DNA from: Prochlorococcus marinus str. MIT 9107
Lineage (GTDB): Bacteria > Cyanobacteriota > Cyanobacteriia > PCC-6307 > Cyanobiaceae
Assembly: GCF_000759855.1 (NCBI RefSeq)
Contig: NZ_JNAI01000004.1
Location: forward strand, 1 to 64,000
Direction: 5' to 3'
DNA length: 64,000 bases
In this document: piece by piece, positions 29,055-38,883 of the stretch
How positions within the stretch are numbered: the stretch's first letter is position 1
Layout: each line of letters begins with the position of its first letter
Program-made: the position numbers and the translations under genes
Notes under the pieces: model-generated
The model's database searches: none
What the model was told of the DNA's origin: nothing
What the model saw: the letters and a program-made list of their open reading frames with translations, nothing else

Positions 29055-29168
29055 TTATTCAGTAGCTGTGATAAATCTTCCAATCAATACAATAAAAACA
29101 GCCGGCATTGCAATACCAATTAATGGAACAAAAATTGAAGGTAAAAGACTTGTTAAATCAGATGGCAT
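29055..29168 (-). CDS. psaI: Photosystem I subunit VIII (PsaI)
   Basis: A 37-residue single-span protein, too short for most ORF callers. It begins MPSDLTSLLPSIFVPLIGIA and ends RFITATE, the normal PsaI layout with a hydrophobic core. It stabilises PsaL binding and photosystem I trimers in known cyanobacteria. It lies upstream of psaL on the same strand, so psaI-psaL is probably one transcript whose promoter is in 29169-29261. Confidence 0.93.
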   Translation of the reverse strand: MPSDLTSLLPSIFVPLIGIAMPAVFIVLIGRFITATE

Positions 29169-29261
29169 AGTTATTTTAAACATCTTTAAATACTCTAGTA
29201 TTTTTATAAGAAATAGTGTTACTTTTATTACTAGATGATATAAATATTATTAACTGTTTAC

Positions 29262-29654
29262 ATGTTAAAATTTTTCTCAATACTTCTTATTATTTTTATT
29301 GGACTATTAATCTTAATTTTTAAAAAACAAAAGCTTAAAAATGCGATAAATATAAAAAAATTTTATCCTAAGAAAGTTAAAAGAGATAGAAAAAATAATA
29401 ATAAATTTTTATCTAATAAAAAAAGTTTTTCTTACGAGCATGAAGAAAAATATTATTCATTATTTTATAAAAAGTCTCAAAGAAATAAAATGTTCACTCT
29501 TTTTCAAGGAAATGCAGAAGATAAATTAAAAGCATTAAAAATTGCCGAAGAATTAGCTGATAAATCAACACTACCAATTTTGCGAAAAGGCTTAAGAGAT
29601 ATTTCTCCTGAGGTTATTGAGATTTCAGCTTTTCTAATAAGAAAATTCAAGTAA
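29262..29654 (+). CDS. Membrane-anchored hypothetical protein
   Basis: A 130-residue protein. Residues 4-20 are a single hydrophobic anchor (FFSILLIIFIGLLILIF). A very basic middle (KKFYPKKVKRDRKNN) follows, then a C-terminal helical part (AEDKLKALKIAEELADK, LPILRKGLRDISPEVIEISAFLIRKF) that looks like one or two HEAT-type helices. I do not recognise a family. It is divergent from psaI (93 bases) and convergent with the glycosyltransferase at 29666. Codon use is as AT-rich as its neighbours. Confidence 0.72.
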   Translation: MLKFFSILLIIFIGLLILIFKKQKLKNAINIKKFYPKKVKRDRKNNNKFLSNKKSFSYEHEEKYYSLFYKKSQRNKMFTLFQGNAEDKLKALKIAEELADKSTLPILRKGLRDISPEVIEISAFLIRKFK

Positions 29655-29665
29655 AAATTCAATTA

Positions 29666-30622
29666 TTAGTTGGTATTACTTATAGATCTAATTCTGTAAA
29701 TTGGTCGATTTTGACTTTCATGATATGTCCTAATTAAAAGTTCGCTTAATAAACCAAAGCTGAATAATTGAACACCAGCAATTCCTAATATTAATGAAAA
29801 CATTAACATCGGACGATTTCCGATATCCTCACCCATAATTTTTAGAACTATCAAATAAGAACTCATGGCAAAGCTTACAAGTATACTTATGATTCCAACA
29901 AAACCAAATCCATACATAGGTCTTGTTAAAAATTTTGTCATAAACCAAACAGTTAGTAAATCCATTAAAACTCTAAATGTTCTATCAATTCCATATTTAC
30001 TAGACCCATATTTCCGGCTTCTATGATTGACTTTAATTTCTTTAATTCTTGCACCTTCAATATTTGCTAAAACTGGCAGAAACCTGTGAAGCTCACCATA
30101 TAGCTTAATATCATCTATTATCTCTTTTTTAAAAGCTTTTAAAGAGCATCCATAATCATGCAACTTCAAACCTGTTACTTGAGCTATTAATTTATTTGCT
30201 ATTTTTGATGGGATCTTCCTATTAATTAATTTATCTTTTCTATCAAACCTCCATCCACAGATCAAATCATAGCCATTATTAATTTCTGATATTAATTTAG
30301 GAATATCGTTTGGGTCATTCTGTAAATCGCCGTCTAAAGTAATTACAATATCGCCTTTAGAATTATCAAAGCCAGCTGCCATTGCTGCGGTTTGTCCATA
30401 ATTTTTACGAAGACAAATTACTGAAAGTTCTTGAATTTTAAGAGTTAGTTGTTTTAATACTCGATGAGTATCATCTTTAGAACCATCATTTACGACAATC
30501 AATTCGAAATTAAATTTATTAGCTGCCATTACACTTATAACTTCATCTATTAAAAAAACAATACTCTCACTTTCGTTGAAAACAGGAATAATAATAGAGA
30601 TTAATTGGTTTATATCTGACAT
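29666..30622 (-). CDS. GT2 polyprenyl-phosphate glycosyltransferase (GtrB/DPM-like)
   Basis: A 318-residue protein. The GT2 domain has ISIIIPVFNESESIVFLI, the ELIVVNDGSKDDT motif, VITLDGDLQNDPNDIP with the D-x-D metal site, and LHDYGCSLKAFKKE. Two C-terminal membrane spans (about 232-258, 268-292) are as in GtrB-type enzymes that make undecaprenyl-phosphate glucose or a similar donor. It sits between psaI-psaL and psaB on the same strand as psaAB, but behind a terminator, so it is probably independent of psaB. The sugar is unknown. Confidence 0.87.
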   Translation of the reverse strand: MSDINQLISIIIPVFNESESIVFLIDEVISVMAANKFNFELIVVNDGSKDDTHRVLKQLTLKIQELSVICLRKNYGQTAAMAAGFDNSKGDIVITLDGDLQNDPNDIPKLISEINNGYDLICGWRFDRKDKLINRKIPSKIANKLIAQVTGLKLHDYGCSLKAFKKEIIDDIKLYGELHRFLPVLANIEGARIKEIKVNHRSRKYGSSKYGIDRTFRVLMDLLTVWFMTKFLTRPMYGFGFVGIISILVSFAMSSYLIVLKIMGEDIGNRPMLMFSLILGIAGVQLFSFGLLSELLIRTYHESQNRPIYRIRSISNTN

Positions 30623-30681
30623 TTTTATTTGATAAAAACAATATAATTTTAACTTAACTTAGAACAATAAAATTAAACAAA

Positions 30682-30709
30682 AAAAATCACCACCAATGTG
30701 GTGATTTTT
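30682..30709 (-). terminator. Strong intrinsic terminator after psaB
   Basis: A near-perfect hairpin: arms AAAAATCACCAC (30682-30693) and GTGGTGATTTTT (30698-30709), loop CAAT. On the minus strand the stem is followed by a run of Ts, matching the end of psaB 17 bases upstream. The symmetric A and T flanks would also stop plus-strand transcription. Confidence 0.9.
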
Positions 30710-30725
30710 ATTATTAAAAGAGATT

Positions 30726-32954
30726 TTAACCAAACTTACCTGATGTTGATGCAATTACAAAAGCACCAAATGTAAGTATGTTTCCAATTGTGAAATGTGA
30801 TAACCCAACTAATCTAGCTTGAACAATTGAAAGTGCAACTGGCTTATCTCTCCAGCCTACAAGATTAGCTATTGGTGTCCTCTGATGAGCCCAAACTAAT
30901 GTTTCAATTAATTCTTGCCAATAACCGCGCCATGATATTAGGAACATGAAACCAGTAGCCCAAACTAGGTGACCGAATAGGAACATCCAAGCCCAAGGAG
31001 ATAAGGAGTTTACTCCGAAAGGATTGTACCCGTTAATAAGTTGAGCAGAGTTTAACCAAAGGTAATCTCTAAACCAACCCATTAGATAAGTTGCTGATTC
31101 ATTAAATTGTGCTACGTTACCCTGCCATATTGCTAGATGTTTCCAATGCCAATAGAAGGTTACCCATGCTATTAAATTTAATGCCCAGAACATTGATAAG
31201 TAAATGGCATCCCAAGATGAACTATCACAAGTACCTCCTCGACCTGGCCCATCACAAGGGAAAGCATAACCTAAATCTTTTTTATCAGGAATCAATTTTG
31301 TTCCTCTAGCATCAAGCGCACCTTTAATAAGAATCAAGGCTGTTGTATGAAGACCTAGAGCAATAGCATGATGTACTAGGAAATCAGCAGGACCAATAGG
31401 TAAAAAAGCACTTAATGCATCTTGCCTATTGATTAAATCCATCCAGTAATGATTGCCTGGTAAAGAATTTGCTGCAACGCTAGCAGCACTTGTAGGATCA
31501 GATAGTAAAGCATTAAAGCCATACATCATTTTTCCTTGAGCAGCTTGAACAAACTGAGCAAATACAGGCTCAATTAAAATTTGTTTTTCAGGATTTCCAA
31601 AAGCTACAACTACATCGTTGTGAACATAGATGCCTAAGGTATGAAAACCTAAAAGCATTGTTACCCAACTAAGGTGACTGATTAAAGCTTCTTTAGTACC
31701 TAATACCCTTGCTAGAACGTTATCTCGATTTAGTTCAGGGTCGTAATCCCTTACAAAAAATATTGCTCCATGAGCAAATGCTCCAACCATCAAAAACATA
31801 GCTATATATTGATGATGAGTATATAAAGCAGATTGTGTAGTATAGTCTCTTGCAATAAATGCATATGATGGAAGAGCACCCATATGCTGGGCAACTAATG
31901 AAGTAGCTACTCCAAGAGCTGCCAATGCTAAACCAAGTTGAAAGTGAAGTGAATTAGTAACTGTTTCATAAAGTCCATCGTGGTTTATACCAAAGCTTCC
32001 TTTGTGAGGATCTAAGGGATGTCTAGTATTGTGAGCTTCTGTAATTTCTTTAAGACTATGACCAATACCAAAAGTATTTCTATACATATGTCCAGCGATT
32101 ATAAAAACTGTACCTATAGCTATATGATGATGCGCTATGTCTGTTAACCATAAAGCTTCACTTTGTGGATGAAGACCTCCTAGAAATGTAAAGATGGCTG
32201 TTCCAGCTCCTTCTGCTGTTCCAAAAACTTGTTCTAAGGAGTCAGGATTTTGTGCATATGCACCCCAGTTAAGTGAGAAGAAAGGAGCTAGACCGGCAGG
32301 ATGAGGAAGAACTGTTAACCAATTATCCCAACCTACATGAATACCTCTAGACTCAGGAATTGCAACGTGAACTAAATGACCTGTCCAAGCAATACTGCTA
32401 AATCCAAATAATACTGAAAGATGATGATTTAATCTAGATTCGTTATTCTTGAACCAAGCTAGTGATGGTCTAAACTTTGGTTGTAAATGTAACCAGCCTG
32501 CAAACAAAGTCCAACAAGCCAAAATACTCATAAATATAGAAGCTTGAAATAGTTGTTCATTAGTCCTCATACCAATTGTGTACCACCAGTGGTATAGACC
32601 TGAATAAGCTATATTGACTGGTCCGTCAGCTCCTGCTTGAGTCATTGCTTCAGTAATTCCGGATCCGAAGTGAGGATCCCAAATAGCATGAGCAATTGGA
32701 CGAACATGAGTTGGATCTAGAACAAATTGCTCAAAGTTACCCTGCCAAGCAATATGAAATAAGTTACCAGCTACCCAGAGTGCAATTATTGCTAGATGAC
32801 CAAAATGTGTAGAGAAAAGCTTCTGATAAAGCTTTTCTTCTGTCATACCATCATGACTTTCAAAGTCATGAGCAGTAGCTATTCCGTACCATATTCGTCG
32901 AGTTGTTGGGTCCTGAGCTAGACCCTGGTTAAATGATGGAAATTTTGTTGCCAT
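30726..32954 (-). CDS. psaB: Photosystem I P700 apoprotein A2 (PsaB)
   Basis: A 742-residue reaction centre core protein with eleven membrane spans, binding P700, the A0/A1 cofactors and half of the FX cluster. FX ligands are in [12 protein letters not shown]. The start [20 protein letters not shown] and many conserved His chlorophyll ligands ([19 protein letters not shown]) are standard. Length matches the family. It follows psaA after 27 bases and ends before the hairpin terminator. Confidence 0.99.
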   Translation of the reverse strand: MATKFPSFNQGLAQDPTTRRIWYGIATAHDFESHDGMTEEKLYQKLFSTHFGHLAIIALWVAGNLFHIAWQGNFEQFVLDPTHVRPIAHAIWDPHFGSGITEAMTQAGADGPVNIAYSGLYHWWYTIGMRTNEQLFQASIFMSILACWTLFAGWLHLQPKFRPSLAWFKNNESRLNHHLSVLFGFSSIAWTGHLVHVAIPESRGIHVGWDNWLTVLPHPAGLAPFFSLNWGAYAQNPDSLEQVFGTAEGAGTAIFTFLGGLHPQSEALWLTDIAHHHIAIGTVFIIAGHMYRNTFGIGHSLKEITEAHNTRHPLDPHKGSFGINHDGLYETVTNSLHFQLGLALAALGVATSLVAQHMGALPSYAFIARDYTTQSALYTHHQYIAMFLMVGAFAHGAIFFVRDYDPELNRDNVLARVLGTKEALISHLSWVTMLLGFHTLGIYVHNDVVVAFGNPEKQILIEPVFAQFVQAAQGKMMYGFNALLSDPTSAASVAANSLPGNHYWMDLINRQDALSAFLPIGPADFLVHHAIALGLHTTALILIKGALDARGTKLIPDKKDLGYAFPCDGPGRGGTCDSSSWDAIYLSMFWALNLIAWVTFYWHWKHLAIWQGNVAQFNESATYLMGWFRDYLWLNSAQLINGYNPFGVNSLSPWAWMFLFGHLVWATGFMFLISWRGYWQELIETLVWAHQRTPIANLVGWRDKPVALSIVQARLVGLSHFTIGNILTFGAFVIASTSGKFG

Positions 32955-32981
32955 TGAATTAAAAAGGTAAAGTTCAGGTAA

Positions 32982-35267
32982 TTAGCCCAGCCCGAAAAGG
33001 CGAGCATGAAAGAAGGCCCAAGTGGTAGCAATACCGCCAACAAGGAAGTGTGTAACGCCTACTGCGCGTCCCTGAGTAATAGATAGGGCTCTTGGTTGAA
33101 TGGTGGGAGCCACTTTTAGTTTGTTATGAGCCCAAACAATTGATTCGAACAATTCTTGCCAATATCCTCTTCCACTGAAGAGGAACATTAAACTGAATGC
33201 CCAAATGAAGTGTGCACCTAAGAACATCAAACCGTACATGCTGATTGATTGTCCATAGCTAGTTAAAACCTGCGAAGCTTGAGCCCACAAGAAATCCCTT
33301 AACCAACCATTTATGGTGATGGAACTTTGTGCAAAATTTCCACCTGTGAGTCCCCAAACATCACTCTGCATTTTCCAAGAGAAATGGAATATAACTATTG
33401 AAATACAGTTATACATCCAAAATAAACCAAGGAATACATGGTCCCAAGCAGAAACTTGGCAAGTACCTCCTCTTCCTGGACCATCGCAAGGAAATCTAAA
33501 GCCTAGAGAAGCTTTATCAGGAATTAGACGAGAATTTCTAGAATATAAAACGCCTTTTAGAAGAATTAGTACACAAACATGGATTTGAAATGCATGTATG
33601 TGATGGATCATTAAGTCAGCTGTACCAAGGGGGATTGCCTTCATAGCAATTTTTCCACCAATAGTAATAGTTTCTCCATTAAATACTTGACTTACTCCAT
33701 TACCTTCAAGGAGAGTTGTACCAATTCCAGAAGATTGTATATTTTGTATCCACTGAGCAAAAACAGGTTGTAATTGAATTGCTTTATCACTAAACATATC
33801 TTGAGGTCTTCCTAAAGCTCTCATAGTATCGTTGTGGATATATAGACCAAAACTATGAAAACCTAACCACATACAAACCCAGTTTAGATGACTTATTAGA
33901 GCATCTCTGGCTTTGAGGATTCTATCTAAAACGTTACCAATATTTTTAGCAGGGTCATAATCTCTAACCATAGCAATAGCAGCATGTGCTCCTGCCCCAA
34001 CTATGAACAAGGCGCCTATCCACATATGGTGAGTAAAAGTTCCTAAAACAGTCATATAATCAATTGCCATGTATGGATAAGGAGGCATCGCATACATATG
34101 ATGAGAGATTATTATTGATAAAGAACCAAGCATTGCTAGGTTGACAGCCAATTGAGCATGTCTACTCTCTGCCATAAATTCGAATAGACCTTGATGACCT
34201 TGAGGAGCAGGAAATAAAATTGGATCTCCCTGATGAGCATCTAATATTTCCTTCATGCTATGACCAATACCATAATTAGTTCTATACATATGACCAGCAA
34301 TAATAAATAGAACTGCTATTGCAACATGATGATGAGCGATATCTGTCATCCATAAACTTCCAGTTACGGGGTTTAATCCACCTTTAAATGTAAGAAAATC
34401 AGAGAATGCCCACCAGTTACCTGTAAAGAAGTTTTCAGCTGACCTGGCGGCTAAACCAGGAAATATTTGACTTACTACCGCTGGATTACATAATTCATGA
34501 GGCATAGGTAAATCAGCAACAGATGCGATTTCCTTCCCATTTAAAATTAGAGGTGACCCCGCATCAATCGCATCTAAGAGAGCAGCTGTTGGTGCGCCTA
34601 TGTGAATTATGTGCCCAGCCCAAGCTAAAGAACCTAATCCTAAAAGACCAGCTAAGTGATGGTTCATCATAGACTCAACGTCTTGAAACCACTCCATTTT
34701 CGGGGCTGCTTTATGATAGTGGAAGATGCCCGCATGAAGCATCAATGCAGCCATAACTACAGCTCCAATAGCCAAAGCCATTAGTTCTGATTCATTTGTT
34801 ATGCCCCAAGCTCTCCACATTTGAAATATTCCTGAGCTTATTTGAATTCCGTTATAGTTTGCTCCAAGATCGCCATTTAGCATTTCTTGACCAACAATTG
34901 CCCATACTTGCTGAGCACCAGGTTTAACATGTATGGGATCAGCTAACCAACCTGTGTAATTTGAAAATCTAGCTCCATGGAAAAATGCAGCACTCATCCA
35001 TATAAAAATTACGGCAAGATGTCCAAAGTGAGCTGAAAATATTTTACGTGTAGCTTCTTCAGCATCGCCAGTATGTACATCAAAATCATGTGCATCTGCA
35101 TGCAAATTCCAGATCCATGTTGTAGTTTTTGGACCTTTAGATAATTTACTTGACCAGAAACCTGGTTTATCTAATTTGGCAAAATCAATTGGTTTTGGAT
35201 CAGCCTTTACTGGTGATTCCAAAATTTTCTTGTTTTTTTCTCCACTTTCTGGTGGGCTGATGGTCAT
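32982..35267 (-). CDS. psaA: Photosystem I P700 apoprotein A1 (PsaA)
   Basis: A 761-residue partner of PsaB. The soluble N-terminus ([16 protein letters not shown]) leads into [19 protein letters not shown]. The FX motif is [32 protein letters not shown] is a conserved chlorophyll-binding segment; it ends [20 protein letters not shown]. The ATG at 35267 has AGAGGTG upstream as ribosome binding site. First gene of the psaAB operon; the 341-base upstream gap holds its promoter. Confidence 0.99.
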   Translation of the reverse strand: MTISPPESGEKNKKILESPVKADPKPIDFAKLDKPGFWSSKLSKGPKTTTWIWNLHADAHDFDVHTGDAEEATRKIFSAHFGHLAVIFIWMSAAFFHGARFSNYTGWLADPIHVKPGAQQVWAIVGQEMLNGDLGANYNGIQISSGIFQMWRAWGITNESELMALAIGAVVMAALMLHAGIFHYHKAAPKMEWFQDVESMMNHHLAGLLGLGSLAWAGHIIHIGAPTAALLDAIDAGSPLILNGKEIASVADLPMPHELCNPAVVSQIFPGLAARSAENFFTGNWWAFSDFLTFKGGLNPVTGSLWMTDIAHHHVAIAVLFIIAGHMYRTNYGIGHSMKEILDAHQGDPILFPAPQGHQGLFEFMAESRHAQLAVNLAMLGSLSIIISHHMYAMPPYPYMAIDYMTVLGTFTHHMWIGALFIVGAGAHAAIAMVRDYDPAKNIGNVLDRILKARDALISHLNWVCMWLGFHSFGLYIHNDTMRALGRPQDMFSDKAIQLQPVFAQWIQNIQSSGIGTTLLEGNGVSQVFNGETITIGGKIAMKAIPLGTADLMIHHIHAFQIHVCVLILLKGVLYSRNSRLIPDKASLGFRFPCDGPGRGGTCQVSAWDHVFLGLFWMYNCISIVIFHFSWKMQSDVWGLTGGNFAQSSITINGWLRDFLWAQASQVLTSYGQSISMYGLMFLGAHFIWAFSLMFLFSGRGYWQELFESIVWAHNKLKVAPTIQPRALSITQGRAVGVTHFLVGGIATTWAFFHARLFGLG

Positions 35268-35415
35268 CTAGCACCTCTAAGTAATAAGTCTTTAAGCAGA
35301 TTTTCTGAACATAAAGCCTACATTTATTAATAGTAAACTTTTTAGGTTCAAACCAATCAATATAAAGAATTTGGTTACCAAAAATAATAAGCGAAAGATT
35401 CTTTGATCATGTGAC

Positions 35416-35447
35416 AAAGTAACAAATGTTTCACTGTTTGTTACTTT
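35416..35447. repeat. 11-bp perfect inverted repeat upstream of psaA
   Basis: Arms AAAGTAACAAA and TTTGTTACTTT with a 10-base spacer. The plus strand continues with a T-rich tract (35448-35459), so it reads like a weak terminator on that strand or a binding site for a dimeric regulator about 150 bases upstream of psaA. Confidence 0.55.
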
Positions 35448-35572
35448 TCTCTTTTTTTTGTAAGATCTATTAATATGACTGGGCTTTGAGTATATATACT
35501 CATTTTAATAGTAGAATATCTTAAATATTTTTTTATATTTGACGAAAAAATTTTTTCTTTACACTTACAAGA

Positions 35573-35578
35573 TATAAT
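35573..35578 (+). promoter_or_regulatory. Candidate -10 box of the cobJ fusion gene
   Basis: TATAAT about 31 bases before the TTG start at 35609. No properly spaced -35 is visible. Confidence 0.45.
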
Positions 35579-35608
35579 TTCAACATAACAAAAAAAAGAA
35601 GTTTTAAT

Positions 35609-37429
35609 TTGAAAGGCATCGCGATAGGTTTATCTAATACGTCGAAAGTAATTTTAAAAAGGCTAAAGAAAACCGAATTTATTGATGAAATTTATATTGC
35701 TTGCTCAATTAATGAGAGAAAAATGAAAGATAATGGAATACCTCTCATTAAGCCTAAAGAAGTTTTCAAAAAAAAATGGGAAAATTTAGATTTAATTATC
35801 TTTATTGGCTCAATTGGAGCCTCTATTAGATTAATTAATTCTTTTTTAACCACTAAGGATAAGGATCCTGGTGTAATAGTAATTGATAAAAAAGGCTCTA
35901 AAATCATACCTATAATTGGTTCACATCAATCAAATACACAAAATATTGCATTTCAGATTTCTAATTTATTTGGTGGCAAAATAATAGAAACTAATAATTC
36001 AAATGATCAAAACAATCTGAATATTGATTCTTTTGGAAAACAGTGGGGGTGGAAAAGATCTGGCGAATCAAAAGATTGGTCAAAGCTTGTAATACAACAA
36101 GCTAATAACGAAGAAATATTTTGCAAACAATTATCGGGTAATATTTTATGGAGAAATTCTGAATCATCTAGGCATATTAAATATTTAGTTGAGACAGATC
36201 CTTATTTAGAAAGCTCGACTTTTGATATCAGCGTATATACTCATCACAAGAAAACATGGCATCCTTCTACATTATGGGTTGGCATAGGTTGCGAGAGAAA
36301 TACCAGCAAAGAATTAATAGCAAATTCTTTAAATAAATTTTTCAAGTCAAGTTACTTATCACAGCATTCAATTGCGGGCTTTGCAACTATTGATATTAAA
36401 AAAGACGAGAAGGGGATTTTAGAACTTGCTGAAGAAAATAACGTGCCTGTAAAGTTTTTCAGTAAAGAAGATCTTTCAAAAGTGATTGTTCCAAATCCAT
36501 CAAATGTAGTGCAAAAGGAAATTGGCACATCTTCAGTAGCAGAAGCTTCTTGCTTACTCGCAGCAGGAGAAGAATCAAAATTATTACAAGAAAAGAGAAT
36601 TTTTAAAAATGAAGATTTGTCGACAATTAAATCTGGTGCAGTAACTATCGCCATAGCAGAATCAAAAAATCAATATTATCCGGCCAATGGCGAAATACAT
36701 ATTATTGGAAGTGGGCCTGGAGATATCTCTTTCCTAACCAATAACGCAAGAAAAGCACTTTCAAAATGTACTGTTTGGATCGGATACAAAATGTATTTAG
36801 ATTTAATTGAGCCATTAAAAAGGAGTGACCAGGTTTTAATTGAAAGTAAACTTACTGAGGAAAAAAAAAGATGCAACAAAGCAATAAAACTAGCCGAACA
36901 AGGAATAAAAGTGGCTTTAATTTCGTCAGGTGAATCTGGATTTTATGGTATGGCTGGTTTACTTTTAGAACTACTTCAAAAAATCAAAAAAGAATATAGG
37001 CCTTACTTTGAAGTGCATCCTGGGATAAGTAGCGTACAATTGGCTGCTGCTCTCAGTGGGGCACCATTAATTAATGACTTTTGTTCAATAAGCTTAAGTA
37101 ATAAGTTAACACCTTGGTCTTTAATAGAAAAAAGAATTGAAGGAGCTCTATTAGGTGACTTTGTAATAGTTTTTTTTAATCCTCAATCAACTGAAAGAAA
37201 TTGGCAGTTAAAAAGTGCAACTGATCTATGTTTAAAATTTAGACAAGGAGATACTCCTGTTTTAATAGCTAGGCAAGTCGGGAGAGAAAATCAATCCAAA
37301 AAATTCTTTACTTTAAAAACCATTCCTTTTAAAGAAATTGATATGTTATCAATAATCATTATTGGTAATTCTCAAACCACTTTAATGGATGAAATATTTC
37401 TTACGTCCAGAGGCTATTTACAAAAATAA
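35609..37429 (+). CDS. cobJ: CbiG-CobJ fusion, cobalamin synthesis
   Basis: A 606-residue protein. The N-terminal ~350 residues look like CbiG (LDLIIFIGSIGASIRLI, GSHQSNTQNIAFQISNLFGG, WVGIGCERNTSKELI, GTSSVAEASCLLAAG), which opens the lactone ring of cobalt-precorrin-5A. From about residue 360 is a CobJ/CbiH methyltransferase (IHIIGSGPGDISFLT, SSGESGFYGMAGLLLELL, EVHPGISSVQLAAA), the C17-methylating, ring-contracting enzyme. Both steps belong to corrin ring formation. The fusion is common in cyanobacteria. The start is TTG at 35609, since no in-frame ATG precedes the domain. It stands alone from other cob genes here. Confidence 0.9.
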   Translation: MKGIAIGLSNTSKVILKRLKKTEFIDEIYIACSINERKMKDNGIPLIKPKEVFKKKWENLDLIIFIGSIGASIRLINSFLTTKDKDPGVIVIDKKGSKIIPIIGSHQSNTQNIAFQISNLFGGKIIETNNSNDQNNLNIDSFGKQWGWKRSGESKDWSKLVIQQANNEEIFCKQLSGNILWRNSESSRHIKYLVETDPYLESSTFDISVYTHHKKTWHPSTLWVGIGCERNTSKELIANSLNKFFKSSYLSQHSIAGFATIDIKKDEKGILELAEENNVPVKFFSKEDLSKVIVPNPSNVVQKEIGTSSVAEASCLLAAGEESKLLQEKRIFKNEDLSTIKSGAVTIAIAESKNQYYPANGEIHIIGSGPGDISFLTNNARKALSKCTVWIGYKMYLDLIEPLKRSDQVLIESKLTEEKKRCNKAIKLAEQGIKVALISSGESGFYGMAGLLLELLQKIKKEYRPYFEVHPGISSVQLAAALSGAPLINDFCSISLSNKLTPWSLIEKRIEGALLGDFVIVFFNPQSTERNWQLKSATDLCLKFRQGDTPVLIARQVGRENQSKKFFTLKTIPFKEIDMLSIIIIGNSQTTLMDEIFLTSRGYLQK

Positions 37430-37518
37430 ATTAAGATAATTAATTATTAATCAAGAATATTCCTTTGCTTTTTTCTAATAATAATATTAATCTCTTATAG
37501 AAAGTATTAAATAATTCA

Positions 37519-38307
37519 TTGAACAATATTGGTTTAATTTTATTTGACATAGATGGTGTAATACGTAGCGTAGAGAATAGTTACAGGCTTTCATTAATAA
37601 AAACAGTTTACAAATTTTCAGGCTGGGAGCCAACCTATATAGATATTGATAGTGCAAAAAATGAAGGAATCTGGAATAATGATTGGGATTTAAGTTTAGA
37701 ACTCATAAAAAGATGGATAAAAAAAAAGAACTTAAATATTGAAATACCTTCAAGAAAAGAAATCGTTAAATCTTTTGGAGAATTTTATTTTGGAGGAAAT
37801 CCCAATAAAAATAGTAAGAATTGGTCTGGATTCATAAAAAACGAAAAATTATTAGTTGATAAAAAGTTTTTTGAATCATTACAAAGCAATGGAATAATTT
37901 GGGGTTTTGTGAGCGGTGCAGAGTCTGTTTCTGCAAAATTTATTTTAGAAAATAGGCTTGGCCTAAAATCACCTCCATTAGTATCAATGGAAGATGCCCC
38001 AGACAAGCCTGATCCAAAAGGGTTTATTAACTTATCAAAAAAGCTTCTTGGAGATAAATTTGGCCCATCAAATTTGCCCATTGCATATGTAGGAGATACT
38101 ATTGCAGATATAAAAACAGTTATCAATGCTAGAAAGGAAATACCATCTCAGAAATTTATAAGTATTGGTATAGCTCCCCCTCATTTACATTTAAAGTCTA
38201 GATTAAAAGAACGTCATGAATATGAAATAAATTTAAAAAAAGTAGGTGCTGACTTGATTCTAAATTCTATTAATGACCTAACAGATATTAATCTTAACTT
38301 ATTTTAA
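37519..38307 (+). CDS. HAD-superfamily hydrolase (TIGR01548-like)
   Basis: A 262-residue protein. The HAD nucleophile motif I is LILFDIDGVIRSVENSYR, with Asp10 and Asp12. Motif II/III region GFVSGAESVSAKFILENRLG and the motif IV acidic residues in IAYVGDTIADIKTVI are present. The DGVIR-x-V-x-x-SYR signature resembles a cyanobacterial HAD group of unknown substrate. The start is TTG, with no ATG nearby. It follows cobJ by 89 bases on the same strand. Phosphatase activity is inferred from the family. Confidence 0.85.
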   Translation: MNNIGLILFDIDGVIRSVENSYRLSLIKTVYKFSGWEPTYIDIDSAKNEGIWNNDWDLSLELIKRWIKKKNLNIEIPSRKEIVKSFGEFYFGGNPNKNSKNWSGFIKNEKLLVDKKFFESLQSNGIIWGFVSGAESVSAKFILENRLGLKSPPLVSMEDAPDKPDPKGFINLSKKLLGDKFGPSNLPIAYVGDTIADIKTVINARKEIPSQKFISIGIAPPHLHLKSRLKERHEYEINLKKVGADLILNSINDLTDINLNLF

Positions 38308-38733
38308 AAATAACAATTAAAAAATTTTTAAACAGAATCTCTATAAAAGCAATCAGGGAAGTAAATTTAAAGATTAAGGAAAATTTTATTAGCTACAAAA
38401 TTACAAAAAACTTTTCTCACATAGAAAAGATTAATCTTTATATCTGATTAAATGCTAGTTAAAAACAAAATTTATCACTAATGTAAAAAAATTCAGAACT
38501 AATAAAAACGGTGGAGGAGCTCCGTTGACGATCAAAAAATAGTACTTAAGCCAACTTATAGGAATTTATACGAACTAACTTAATTTCTAAAAAGGGTCTT
38601 GGCCAAACATTCGCCACAACTTTTTTAATTTTCAGCAATACTTATACTGAAGAACAAAGCCTTAAAATGATCTATATCAAAGCTATATCCTAAATTCTCG
38701 GATTCATAACTACTTACACTTACCTGAAAACCA
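38308..38733. other. Gene-poor region downstream of tRNA-Ser
   Basis: 426 bases without a confident gene. On the minus strand it holds two hairpins followed by T-runs: at about 38509-38530 (AACGG/CCGTT then TTTTTA) and at 38411-38429 (CTTTTCT/AGAAAAG then TTTTTT at 38405-38410). These may end a minus-strand transcript starting at or after tRNA-Ser. A 30-codon frame from TTG, 38546-38638 minus, reads MLKIKKVVANVWPRPFLEIK and ends YKLA. Neither ORF nor RNA is proven. Confidence 0.4.
38405..38429 (-). terminator. Candidate minus-strand terminator
   Basis: Perfect 7-bp stem CTTTTCT/AGAAAAG with loop of five, followed on the minus strand by six Ts. The stem is A/T-rich, so strength is doubtful. 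Confidence 0.4.
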
Positions 38734-38822
38734 CGGAGAGAGAGGGATTCGAACCCTCGACAAAAGTTACCTCCTGTAACTCCTTAGCAGGGAGCCGCTT
38801 TCAACCACTCAGCCACCTCTCC
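38734..38822 (-). tRNA. tRNA-Ser (anticodon GCT)
   Basis: Read on the minus strand it begins GGAGAGGTGGCTGAG, has anticodon loop CTGCTAA with anticodon GCT reading AGC/AGT, a long variable arm (GTTACAGGAGGTAAC) typical of serine tRNAs, T arm GGTTCGAATCC and acceptor end TCTCTCC plus discriminator G. The last acceptor pair is a G-T wobble. It lies between alr (62 bases upstream) and the gene-poor region. Confidence 0.96.
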
Positions 38823-38883
38823 AGTTCTTATACATTATCAATATTTTTGCAAACATTCAAAATTTTTTATTTAATCGAAATGT

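Larger units (their letters stand above)
35268..35608. promoter_or_regulatory. psaA-cobJ divergent intergenic region
   Basis: 341 bases without a gene. Contents: a perfect 11-bp inverted repeat AAAGTAACAAA/TTTGTTACTTT (35416-35426 and 35437-35447) followed on the plus strand by a T-rich run; a perfect 16-bp palindrome TGAGTATATATACTCA (35487-35502); and a TATAAT (35573-35578) about 31 bases before the cobJ start codon. The psaA promoter must be near 35300-35450 on the minus strand, but I cannot place it with confidence. No ORF of note is present. Confidence 0.6.

Noticed and set aside
38308-38733. tmRNA, SRP RNA or 6S RNA after tRNA-Ser
   Set aside because: I could not find the tmRNA alanine-type acceptor, the SRP GGAA tetraloop region, or a 6S-like central bulge; only short hairpins are visible.
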